Source: Candidatus Formimonas warabiya
GTDB taxonomy: Bacteria; Bacillota; Dehalobacteriia; Dehalobacteriales; Dehalobacteriaceae
Assembly (NCBI RefSeq): GCF_002777255.1
Contig: NZ_CP017634.1
Coordinates: 4,786,903 to 4,850,902, forward strand
Reading direction: 5' to 3'
Length of the DNA: 64,000 bases
Below, piece by piece: positions 17,668 through 25,740 of the stretch; position 1 is the first letter of the stretch, and the number at the start of each line of letters is the position of its first letter. The position numbers were made by a program, and so were the translations under genes. The notes beneath the pieces are model-generated. The model ran no database searches, was not told where the DNA came from, and worked only from the letters and a program-made list of their open reading frames with translations.

Positions 17668-19065
17668 ATGGAAAGAGATATCGTGATCATGGGGGGAGGG
17701 CCCGGAGGATATGTGGCGGCGATCCGGGCTGCCCATCTGGGCGCTAAGGTAGCCCTGGTAGAAGAGGACAAATTGGGCGGAACTTGTTTGAACCGGGGGT
17801 GCATTCCCACCAAGTCTTTGTATAAAAACGCCCAGGTGCTCAATACCTTAAAAAAAGCCGGAGAGTTCGGCATCCGGCTGCAGGGGTATGACCTGGATAT
17901 GAAAAAAGTTCAGGACAGAAAAAAAGAGGCGGTCAGCCGCCTTTGTTCCGGGATTGGCCAATTGCTTAAAGGGTTTGGTGTAGAGGTGCTGCCCGGAAGA
18001 GGCAGCCTGATGGACAAATCTACGGTCTCTGTGGTCACTTCTTCCGGAAATAGAGAATGCGCAAAAGCAAAGAATATTATCATTGCCACCGGGTCCATAC
18101 CGGCCCAAATCCCTGTCCCCGGTCTGGATCTTCCCGGGGTGATGACCAGCACGGAGGCTTTAGAGCTGGATCATGTGCCGAAAAGTATGGTGATTATTGG
18201 GGGAGGGGTTGTAGGCATTGAGTTTGCGGGAATATACCAGTCTTTTGGGACTGAAGTGACGGTGGTGGAATTTCTCCCCCGCATCCTCCCTGGGGTCGAT
18301 GATGAAATTGTAAAAAGACTTACCATGCTGCTGAAGAGAAAAGGCATCAAAATTGAAACCGGCGTAAAAGTAAAAGAGATTCGCCGGGAAAGTGGCGGGC
18401 TGCAGGTTTTGGCCGAAGGGAAAAATGCCGAAGTGGCATGGAATGCAGAAATAGTACTGGTGTCTGCCGGCAGGTCGGTTAACACGGCAGGGCTGCACCT
18501 GGATGAAGTAGGAGTATCCTACAGCCGGGGCGGAATCACAGTGGACAGTCATTTTGCCACATCTGTGCCGGGAATTTACGCGATTGGTGATGTGATTGGA
18601 GGCCAAATGCTGGCCCATGTGGCCTCAGACGAAGGAAAGGCGGCGGTGGAAAACATTTTGGGGTTATCAGGGCATATCAACTATGATGCAGTTCCCTCCT
18701 GTGTCTTCACCTTCCCGGAAGTAGCCGCCGTAGGTTTGACGGAAGAGGCGGCTAAAAGCAGGGGCATTTCTTACCTGGTGAGCAAATTTATGTTTGCTGC
18801 GAACGGGAAGGCCTTAACCATGGGTGAGACCGACGGCCTGGTAAAGGTACTGGCGGATGGAAATACGAAAAAAATTATGGGCGTACATATCTTAGGCCCA
18901 CATGCCAGTGATTTGATTCATGAAGGTGTTCTGGCCGTGGAACAAGGTCTGACTGCCGAAGAGATTGGCCGGGCCATCCATGCCCATCCCACATTAGCCG
19001 AGTCTTTTCTGGAAGCGGTTTTGGGCATTGAAGGCAAGGCTATTCACATGATGCCGCAAAAGTAG
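17668..19065 (+). CDS. lpdA: Dihydrolipoyl dehydrogenase (L protein)
   Basis: This FAD enzyme reoxidises dihydrolipoyl-GcvH with NAD. FAD-binding GGGPGGYVAAIRAAHLG, the redox disulfide in GGTCLNRGCIPTKS, the NAD motif GGGVVGIEFA and the C-terminal His-Glu pair AIHAHPTLAESFLEA are all visible. Length 465 aa is normal. AGGAGG precedes the ATG. It ends 2 bp before the convergent PucR-type gene, with no obvious terminator between them, so transcripts may overlap. Confidence 0.96.
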   Translation: MERDIVIMGGGPGGYVAAIRAAHLGAKVALVEEDKLGGTCLNRGCIPTKSLYKNAQVLNTLKKAGEFGIRLQGYDLDMKKVQDRKKEAVSRLCSGIGQLLKGFGVEVLPGRGSLMDKSTVSVVTSSGNRECAKAKNIIIATGSIPAQIPVPGLDLPGVMTSTEALELDHVPKSMVIIGGGVVGIEFAGIYQSFGTEVTVVEFLPRILPGVDDEIVKRLTMLLKRKGIKIETGVKVKEIRRESGGLQVLAEGKNAEVAWNAEIVLVSAGRSVNTAGLHLDEVGVSYSRGGITVDSHFATSVPGIYAIGDVIGGQMLAHVASDEGKAAVENILGLSGHINYDAVPSCVFTFPEVAAVGLTEEAAKSRGISYLVSKFMFAANGKALTMGETDGLVKVLADGNTKKIMGVHILGPHASDLIHEGVLAVEQGLTAEEIGRAIHAHPTLAESFLEAVLGIEGKAIHMMPQK

Positions 19066-19067
19066 CA

Positions 19068-20651
19068 TCAGTTTCTAAGTTTATATAATTTTAAACCCAG
19101 CATGATGTTGATGATTTCTTCCGAGTGTCTTAGTTTATAACCGATTAATTTTTCAATGGTATTTAGTCTGTACCGGATGGTATTATGGTGCACATACAGG
19201 GCTTTTGCCGTTTCCCGATAATTACACATTAAATTTACAAAGGAATCTAATGTTTTTAACAGTTCTGTGCCGTTTGTTTTGTCATAGCTCACAACAGGTA
19301 AAATATATCTTTTTAAAAACTCTTCCGTTTCCTGAGACTCAATGAGGGGAATGAATAATAAATAAGGTCCTAATTCCCCATACTTACAGATCTTTTTTAA
19401 TAATTTACTGAGCTGACAGGCAATATTTGCTTCCCGAAAGGAAGCAGCAATTTTCTCTATTCCCTGATGGGTATCTCCTATGCCGATGGCAAGGGTAATG
19501 GACTTGTTTTTGGCCTGGATGTCTTCTTGAATATTCTCCATGTGCATCATCACACTATCCAGCTTATTTGACACTAAAAAAATCAGGGTATCGTCACTAT
19601 CAATACCGGCCAATGTCTCTTTGGCGAAATAGAGGGTAATATTATTTTTTATCTTATTGAGAATCAGGTAATTCGTTTCCCAGGCATCGGTGCTGCTTTT
19701 TTGATCACGTATGATTTTGACCACAATCACGGTATTGGTTTGGGAAATATTCCAGCCAAACTTTTCCCCTTTTTGCTGCACATAACTATAACAAGATTCC
19801 CCTTGGATCAGTTCTCGGATAAATGCATCTTTGAAACGCTGATCGGTCTCGTTGATCGCTTTTAATTTTTGAATATATAATGCAGTCACCGTACTGGCAT
19901 GCTCGATGGCGATTAAGTCTAATCCACTTAGTTCCTTGGTTTTCCAGACAATAATATACCCTTCAATATTCTTTGCCACTTCGATCGGGAAGATGATCCC
20001 CTCAACGTGATTAATGTTGCTGATTATTTTATCAAATGGTGCCTGGTGGGAAGCCCTGATTAAATCCCATAGTTGTCCCTGATTGATATGATGCCGGAAA
20101 AAATAGGGCCATGTAACCGAACCTTTATTAATTAACTCGATAATCGTAATCGGATTATGGGTCAATTCCGAAAGTAATTTGGCGATGGAAGAAATTTTTT
20201 TCCCTTCCAAAACCTGCTGGGTAAAAGAACGACGAAAAGCATTGGCTTTTTCTAATAAGACCAGCTGTTGATTAAGAATTTCCGCCATGATCGGATTTAT
20301 CACATCGACCCAGGCTTTATCGTAGGGAATAATTAATAAAGGCAACCCCCTTTTGTTAGCCATATCAATCACATCCTGGCATAAACCGTTTACGTATCTT
20401 TTCAGTTTAATTCCTAAAGCGGAGACATTTTTTTCTGCCAGGTCACAAATCAGTTTGATTTGGTCACAAGACTCCTGAAATACGTAAAGAGTAGTAATGA
20501 CAAACTCATGCCCTTTTACCCATTCTGCCGCATCCGGAGCATCGAAAACGGTCACATGATTAACCTGTTTATCTAAACCTTGCTGACCGGCAGCAACTTC
20601 AATTCCTTTTAAGACCTCCAGGTTAAGAATATCTCTCACGGTAAAATTCAC
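19068..20651 (-). CDS. PucR-family transcriptional regulator
   Basis: A 527-residue one-component regulator. Residues ~5-125 form the PucR N-terminal domain (TVRDILNLEVLKGIEVAAG, DAPDAAEWVKGHEFVITT). A GGDEF-like middle region follows, and residues ~465-525 are the PucR C-terminal HTH (NYRETAKALYVHHNTIRYRL). Such proteins usually activate purine, amino-acid or osmolyte utilisation genes in response to substrate. It is divergent from the deacylase/ABC transporter cluster starting at 21115, so it is the obvious candidate regulator of that cluster. Confidence 0.88.
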   Translation of the reverse strand: MNFTVRDILNLEVLKGIEVAAGQQGLDKQVNHVTVFDAPDAAEWVKGHEFVITTLYVFQESCDQIKLICDLAEKNVSALGIKLKRYVNGLCQDVIDMANKRGLPLLIIPYDKAWVDVINPIMAEILNQQLVLLEKANAFRRSFTQQVLEGKKISSIAKLLSELTHNPITIIELINKGSVTWPYFFRHHINQGQLWDLIRASHQAPFDKIISNINHVEGIIFPIEVAKNIEGYIIVWKTKELSGLDLIAIEHASTVTALYIQKLKAINETDQRFKDAFIRELIQGESCYSYVQQKGEKFGWNISQTNTVIVVKIIRDQKSSTDAWETNYLILNKIKNNITLYFAKETLAGIDSDDTLIFLVSNKLDSVMMHMENIQEDIQAKNKSITLAIGIGDTHQGIEKIAASFREANIACQLSKLLKKICKYGELGPYLLFIPLIESQETEEFLKRYILPVVSYDKTNGTELLKTLDSFVNLMCNYRETAKALYVHHNTIRYRLNTIEKLIGYKLRHSEEIINIMLGLKLYKLRN

Positions 20652-21114
20652 CAGTATTTTTACCTCCTTTGCTCAATGCCGGAGTAACGGGGTAAATCGA
20701 TTTAGATGAATCCGGATGCCAATACATAATTAAATCTACGACACATGACCACTATTTTCCTTTTCACTCTTTTTAAAAGTTGGAATATTTTTGATTTATA
20801 AATAAATTAGTAAAATAAAAATCACAAAACTTTTCGATAAATCACAATAATAGTTGTTATGATAAAAACATAGCGGCTATTATTATTTTTTATCTTTTCA
20901 CCGGCATCGATAACAGAGAGAATGACAAATATTTTGTTGCTCTCTCTGTTTTTATTATCCAAAAATACAAAACCCTGCCATGATTCTTGTACAGGTGGAT
21001 GACAGGATACCAGAAAATTTTGTCAAAATTTTTGCACAAAAGAGAATCATTCCAAGGGAATAAAAAGCCAGAGGAATTGGGAGACCCCCAAAATCATTGA
21101 TGGAGGAGGGCATA
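20652..21114. other. Divergent AT-rich control region
   Basis: No gene is supported. The region separates the PucR gene from the deacylase gene. It contains AATAATAG/CTATTATT arms at 20846-20853 and 20877-20884, and a terminator-like hairpin at 20912-20955. TTTTGTCAAAATTTTT near 21017 is a further imperfect palindrome. These are candidates for PucR operators and for an attenuated leader; no promoter stands out enough to name. Confidence 0.6.
20912..20955 (+). terminator. Leader terminator or attenuator upstream of the deacylase gene
   Basis: AACAGAGAG (20912-20920) pairs with CTCTCTGTT (20942-20950), followed by a T-rich TTTATT. It lies about 160 bases before the next start codon with no gene before it on this strand, which suggests attenuation or a short leader RNA. 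Confidence 0.6.
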
Positions 21115-22299
21115 ATGAGCACCATAATGAGCGACAGAGTATGGGCGAATCGCTATGAACAAGAACTGGTCTTTTTAAGAAGACATTTTCATAAGTACCC
21201 GGAATTATCCAATGAAGAAGGGAAAACAGCAGAATTTATCAGCAAATATTTAGTTGATTGCGGACTGGAGATTCACGAGAGCCTGGCGGGGCATGGCGTG
21301 ATCGGGATTTTAAAGGGTCTTGAAGGACCATCCATCGGTTTTCGCTTTGATATGGATGCCCTACCCATTGAAGAAGAGACGGACCGGGATTTTAAATCGG
21401 TTTATCGCAACAAAATGCATGCCTGCGGGCATGACGGTCATATGGCAGTAGGGTTAATTGCCGCTAAAATCCTATCCCAAATGAGAAGCCGGCTGAACGG
21501 AAATATCCTCTTCATTTTTCAGCCTGCGGAAGAAAACTTGCCGGAGGGCGGGGCCAAACGGCTGGTGCAGGACGGGAAAACGCTGTTGAGCGGTTTGACC
21601 GGAATATTTGGTTTTCATTTTTGGCCCGCTTTAAAAACGGGAGAAATTGCGGTGGTGCCCGGGGCCCTGATGGCGGCAGGAGATGTTTTTGAAGTAGAGT
21701 TCACCGGGAAGGGCGCCCACGGAGCTACACCGCAGCATTCTTCAGACGTATTGATGATGGCGAGCAACGCGGTAATAGCGCTAACCAGTGTGGTTTTAAG
21801 AAATATTGAGCCTGGTGTTCCGGCCACTTTGTCTGTGACGGTTCTGGAAGGAGGAAAGACCGCTAACGTATTGCCGGCTAATGCCCTGATCAGGGGGACA
21901 ACGCGCTATTTGTGCCGTGATTTCAGAAATCTGTTTCCCGAAAAGATTAAAGCAGTGCTGGAAGGAATCTGTAAGGCCTATAACGGAAGTCACGTGCTTA
22001 ATTATACGTACGGGTATCCACTACTGGAAAATGATTTCCGGATGACGCAGATTATCAAAGCGTGTGCTGGGGAAATGGAAAGTGGGATCGATGTGATCAC
22101 GGAAGTGAAACCGTCGTTGGCGTCCGAGGACTTTTCCGTCTATCTTAAAACAACGCCTGGCTGTTACTACTGGGTAGGCTGCAGCAGAGAAGAGGGAAAT
22201 TGGGAAAATTGTTTACACAGTCCCAAATTTGATTTGGATGAATCGGCTTTGAAAATAGCAACAGAAATGATTTTGACCATCTGCAAGAGGTTCATCTAA
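21115..22299 (+). CDS. M20-family amidohydrolase/deacylase
   Basis: A 394-residue M20D metallopeptidase-fold hydrolase that removes acyl groups from N-acyl amino acids. Metal ligands appear in KMHACGHDGH, the catalytic Glu pair in QPAEEN, and a further His in CLHSPKF near the end; the dimerisation-domain GKGAHGATPQHS is present. GGAGGAGG at 21101-21109 sets the start at ATG 21115 rather than upstream codons. It heads a cluster with an ectoine-type transporter and an ectoine-hydrolase-like gene, so deacetylation of N-acetyl-2,4-diaminobutyrate is a reasonable guess, replacing the unrelated DoeB. Confidence 0.85.
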   Translation: MSTIMSDRVWANRYEQELVFLRRHFHKYPELSNEEGKTAEFISKYLVDCGLEIHESLAGHGVIGILKGLEGPSIGFRFDMDALPIEEETDRDFKSVYRNKMHACGHDGHMAVGLIAAKILSQMRSRLNGNILFIFQPAEENLPEGGAKRLVQDGKTLLSGLTGIFGFHFWPALKTGEIAVVPGALMAAGDVFEVEFTGKGAHGATPQHSSDVLMMASNAVIALTSVVLRNIEPGVPATLSVTVLEGGKTANVLPANALIRGTTRYLCRDFRNLFPEKIKAVLEGICKAYNGSHVLNYTYGYPLLENDFRMTQIIKACAGEMESGIDVITEVKPSLASEDFSVYLKTTPGCYYWVGCSREEGNWENCLHSPKFDLDESALKIATEMILTICKRFI

Positions 22300-22433
22300 A
22301 CAGAGGAGTATGATGGCAAAATATTCTTCATCCTGTAAAGCATCATCAACCACTAAAAGTAAGGAGGTGAACCGTTTATTCAGTATTTTGTTTTTGTGCC
22401 AGTTGGTATTTGAAGTTGAGGGAGGGGACGAAA

Positions 22434-23366
22434 ATGAAGAAACGAGCAGCCCTAGTCATGTTGGTGTTCATTTTTCTTGTTGCCGTAGTTTGCTTGGCCG
22501 GGTGTGGTTCGAGTACGCCTGATGCGGGAACGACTGATGCGGGAACGTCGGACTCCACCGCTCAAGAAACAAAACAGACCACGTTGGAAAAGGCGAAAAG
22601 TCAGGGTTATGTCACGGTTGGATTTGCCAATGAAGCACCCTTTGCTTTTGCTACCCCGGAGGGCAAATTGACGGGACAAAATGTGGAAATTTGCCGGGCG
22701 GTACTAAAAAACCTGGGCATTAACGAAATGCAAGGCGTACTTACCGAATTTGGCTCCCTGATCCCGGGCTTAAAAGCTGGACGTTTTGACATGATTACGG
22801 CGGGAATGTATATTACCCCAGAAAGAGCCCAGGAAGTTGCTTTTGCCGATCCGGAATACACCATTGGCGGCGGTTTAGCCGTGAAGAAAGGAAATCCTTT
22901 AAATCTGCACAGTTATTCTGACATTGCCGCGAACCCCAATGTCAAGATTTCGGTCATGGGAGGCGTTTCTGAGATTGATCAGTTAAAAGCCTGTGGCGTG
23001 AAAGAAGATCAAATGGTTATTTCACCGGACAATCCGGCGGCCTTGGCGGCCCTGATTGCCGGTCGGGTAGACTGCTTTACCGCTACCTCACCCTCAGTTA
23101 AGAATGTAGTGGAAACAGCAAATAATCCGAATATTGAAATGGTCATGGACTTTAAAATTGCCGAAGTAAACGGGAAAAGACAGCAAGGATTTGGGTCATC
23201 CGCATTTCGTCAAGAAGACACCGACTTTGTAGAAGCATATAACGCAGAATTGAAAAAGCTGAAGGAATCAGGAAAAGTCTTAGAGATTCAAAAAGAATTT
23301 GGCTTTACTGAGGCTGAATTTGCCGCCCCGGAATTAACTGCGCAATTTGCCATTGATAACTGGTAA
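22434..23366 (+). CDS. ehuB: ABC transporter substrate-binding lipoprotein, ectoine (EhuB) type
   Basis: A 310-residue family-3 solute-binding protein. Residues 1-24 are a lipoprotein signal ending at the lipobox LAGC, so it is anchored outside the membrane; a Thr/Ser/Gly linker follows. The mature part has GFANEAPFAFATPEGKLTG, LTEFGSLIPGLKAGRFDM, AAGMYI-like TAGMYITPER and GNPLNLHSYSDIA, which I recognise from ectoine/hydroxyectoine-binding EhuB proteins. GGAGGGG precedes ATG 22434. A perfect 12-bp hairpin follows the gene. Another polar amino-acid-type ligand is possible. Confidence 0.8.
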   Translation: MKKRAALVMLVFIFLVAVVCLAGCGSSTPDAGTTDAGTSDSTAQETKQTTLEKAKSQGYVTVGFANEAPFAFATPEGKLTGQNVEICRAVLKNLGINEMQGVLTEFGSLIPGLKAGRFDMITAGMYITPERAQEVAFADPEYTIGGGLAVKKGNPLNLHSYSDIAANPNVKISVMGGVSEIDQLKACGVKEDQMVISPDNPAALAALIAGRVDCFTATSPSVKNVVETANNPNIEMVMDFKIAEVNGKRQQGFGSSAFRQEDTDFVEAYNAELKKLKESGKVLEIQKEFGFTEAEFAAPELTAQFAIDNW

Positions 23367-23374
23367 TAGGGCAT

Positions 23375-23404
23375 CCAAAGGTGCTTCTCACGAAGCACCT
23401 TTGG
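23375..23404 (+). promoter_or_regulatory. mRNA hairpin between ehuB and ehuC
   Basis: CCAAAGGTGCTT (23375-23386) pairs perfectly with AAGCACCTTTGG (23393-23404) over a six-base loop, with no T-tract. Such hairpins after binding-protein genes commonly stabilise the upstream message and raise binding-protein levels over permease levels. Confidence 0.75.
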
Positions 23405-23454
23405 ACCTGTTCTCATGTTAAGGGGAAGGCCCCTGATTAAGCATTTTAAAAGTT

Positions 23455-24135
23455 TTGCTTAAGACCAAGCTTGAAGAGGAGGTGGTCGAAATTAGCTATC
23501 TGGATATTATTCCGTTCCTATTGAATGGACTGGGTGTAACCATTCAACTTACGGTAATGGCGGCTATTTTAGCTTTTATGGTAGCATTTATTGTCGGACT
23601 GGCCCGGCTATCAAAATACCGGATCATGCGGATTGCGGCTAAGATCTATGTGGAGTTTTTTCGGGGTACTTCCTTACTGGTGCAATTATTTTGGGCATAT
23701 TTTGTTTTGCCCTTATTTGGTTTGGAATTAACTGCCATGCAGGCCGGGGTAATGATTATGGGATTAAACTATGGCGCTTATTCTTCGGAAATAGTGCGCA
23801 GTGCCATCTTGGCGATACCAAAAGGACAAACTGAGGCAGGCGTGGCCTTGAATCTGTCTCCCCGCCAAATCATGTTTCAGATTATCCTGCCGCAGGCATT
23901 TTTAATTATGCTGCCCCCTTTTGGCAATAACCTGATTGAATTGTTAAAAGGGACAGCTTTGGTCTCCCTGATTACCCTATCGGATTTAATGTTTCAGGGA
24001 GTCAAGATGAATATGACAACGATGCGCACGACAGAGGTATTTACCTCCATCTTGCTGATCTACTTTGTGCTGGCTTACCCTCTTACTTTAGGTGTGCGTT
24101 GGTGTGAGAAAAAGTTATCTGCGGGGAGGGCATAA
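23455..24135 (+). CDS. ehuC: ABC transporter permease, EhuC type
   Basis: An inner-membrane permease of the polar amino-acid family (HisM/GlnP), with about five membrane segments and the coupling loop around EAGVALNLSPRQIMFQIILPQ. The motifs FRGTSLLVQLFW, LNYGAYSSEIVR, KGTALVSLITLSDL and TTMRTTEVF fit ectoine permease EhuC. The start is unclear: TTG 23455 has no ribosome-binding site, while AGGAGG at 23477-23482 is 8 bases before an ATT at 23491 in the same frame, where homologues begin. The true product may start there. Confidence 0.82.
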   Translation: MLKTKLEEEVVEISYLDIIPFLLNGLGVTIQLTVMAAILAFMVAFIVGLARLSKYRIMRIAAKIYVEFFRGTSLLVQLFWAYFVLPLFGLELTAMQAGVMIMGLNYGAYSSEIVRSAILAIPKGQTEAGVALNLSPRQIMFQIILPQAFLIMLPPFGNNLIELLKGTALVSLITLSDLMFQGVKMNMTTMRTTEVFTSILLIYFVLAYPLTLGVRWCEKKLSAGRA

Positions 24136-24136
24136 A

Positions 24137-24787
24137 ATGTGGGATTGGCAATTTGTTTCTGACATATTACCTGAACTGGTCAAGACCCTAAAGATAACGA
24201 TCAGTGCAACTTTCGCCGGTTTTTTCCTGGCTTGTATTTTAGGGATATTTCTCACCCTGGGCAGACGGGCAAAATTTAAACCGGTTTCTCTGGCAACAGG
24301 TGGGTTTGTAGAATTTGTACGGAGTACCCCCTTATTGGCGCAGCTCTATTTTATCTTTTACGTTTTCCCTTTGCATGGACTGACCCTTTCTCCTTTTGCC
24401 GCCGGGGTGCTTGGTCTGGGCATTCACTACAGTACTTACCTTTCCGAGGTTTACCGGTCCGGTATAGAAGCGATTCCCCGCGGACAATGGGAGGCTGCGG
24501 CTGCTTTGAATTTTTCCAAATTGCGCACCTGGATCAATATCATTCTGCCCCAAGCCATTCCCCCGGTAGTTCCGGTGATGGGTAATTACTTAATTGGCAT
24601 GTTTAAAGACACCCCCCTGCTTTCGGCCATTACTTTGGTGGAACTTCTGCAGATGGCAAAAATAATTGGTTCCCGGACTTTCCGCTATATGGAGCCAATT
24701 ACATTGGTCGGGGTATTTTTCTTAATCCTCAGTTATGTGTCCTCCTTAGGGGTACAGCATTTAGAAAGAAGATTAAATCGCAGGTAA
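24137..24787 (+). CDS. ehuD: ABC transporter permease, EhuD type
   Basis: Second permease of the same transporter, 216 residues and about five membrane segments. It has FVRSTPLLAQLYF, IHYSTYLSEVYRSGI, the coupling-loop EAAAALNFSKLRTWINIILPQA and FKDTPLLSAITLVELLQ. ATG 24137 follows GGGGAGGG and starts one base after the stop of the first permease, indicating coupling. Together with the binding protein and ATPase it makes a complete importer. Confidence 0.85.
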   Translation: MWDWQFVSDILPELVKTLKITISATFAGFFLACILGIFLTLGRRAKFKPVSLATGGFVEFVRSTPLLAQLYFIFYVFPLHGLTLSPFAAGVLGLGIHYSTYLSEVYRSGIEAIPRGQWEAAAALNFSKLRTWINIILPQAIPPVVPVMGNYLIGMFKDTPLLSAITLVELLQMAKIIGSRTFRYMEPITLVGVFFLILSYVSSLGVQHLERRLNRR

Positions 24788-24851
24788 TTGTCTGTAATGA
24801 ATGGTCAGCAGGGAACCCAGTATTTAAGACAAGGTGGAAAGGGCGTGCAAT

Positions 24852-25703
24852 ATGAGTATCGGTGCAATTCCAAACGGAGAGATAAAAGAAAGAGAAAAAA
24901 ACCAGTATATGGTCAGGTATCAAAAGGTGAGCAAATCCTTTGGGAACCTAGAGGTCCTGCGGGAGATTGATCTTGATATCACGCCTACAGAGAAGGTTGC
25001 CGTCATCGGGCCAAGCGGTTCCGGCAAGACCACATTAATCCGGTTGCTCATGACTTTGGAAAAGCCTACTTCCGGTGTCATTGAGGTAGATGGCGAATTA
25101 TTATGGCATGAAGAAGTGAAGGGAAAGCTGGTTTCCGCCGGTGAGAAACACTTGCACCGGGTACGCGGTAAAGTCGGTATGATTTTTCAGCAATTTAACC
25201 TTTTTCCCCATATGAAAGTGCTGAGAAATGTTACAGAGGGGCCGGTTCATGTGCTGGGGATGAAGAAGGAAGAGGCGGAAATTCAGGCTGTGGAAATGCT
25301 GAAAAAGGTGGGATTAGGAGAAAAAACAAACAATTATCCCTCCCAACTGTCCGGCGGGCAGCAGCAGCGGGTGGCCATTGCCCGGGCTCTGGTGATGCGC
25401 CCCAAGGTGATGTTGTTTGACGAAGTGACTTCCGCCTTAGACCCGGAACTGGTGGGGGAGGTGCTGGCCGTAATTAAGGAAATCGCCTCAGAAGGCGAAA
25501 CTACCATGATTTTGGTAACTCATGAAATGGAATTTGCCCGGGATATCGCAGACCGCATTATTTTTATTGACGGGGGCTGCATTGCGGAGCAAGGCCCGCC
25601 GGAACAAGTTCTGGGAGATCCCCAGTGTGCCCGGACCCGTGAATTTCTAAGCAGGTTCAGACAGGCAGCAGGAAAGAGGAACCAAGGAATAGGCGTCTTA
25701 TGA
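24852..25703 (+). CDS. ehuA: ABC transporter ATP-binding protein, EhuA type
   Basis: The ATPase of the importer. Walker A GPSGSGKTT, Q-loop FQQFNLFPHM, signature LSGGQQQR, Walker B VMLFDEVTSALDPE and the switch His in VTHEM are intact. About 20 residues precede the core domain; GTG 24834 and ATG 24909 are other possible starts, but AAAGGG precedes ATG 24852. It belongs to the polar amino-acid importer class, like the permeases next to it. Confidence 0.9.
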   Translation: MSIGAIPNGEIKEREKNQYMVRYQKVSKSFGNLEVLREIDLDITPTEKVAVIGPSGSGKTTLIRLLMTLEKPTSGVIEVDGELLWHEEVKGKLVSAGEKHLHRVRGKVGMIFQQFNLFPHMKVLRNVTEGPVHVLGMKKEEAEIQAVEMLKKVGLGEKTNNYPSQLSGGQQQRVAIARALVMRPKVMLFDEVTSALDPELVGEVLAVIKEIASEGETTMILVTHEMEFARDIADRIIFIDGGCIAEQGPPEQVLGDPQCARTREFLSRFRQAAGKRNQGIGVL

Positions 25704-25740
25704 CGACTTTAAAAAAATTAATCATGAGAGAGGGGTTAAT

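Noticed and set aside
22310..22522. 70-residue protein before ehuB
   Set aside because: It overlaps the lipoprotein signal region of ehuB in another frame and lacks family resemblance.
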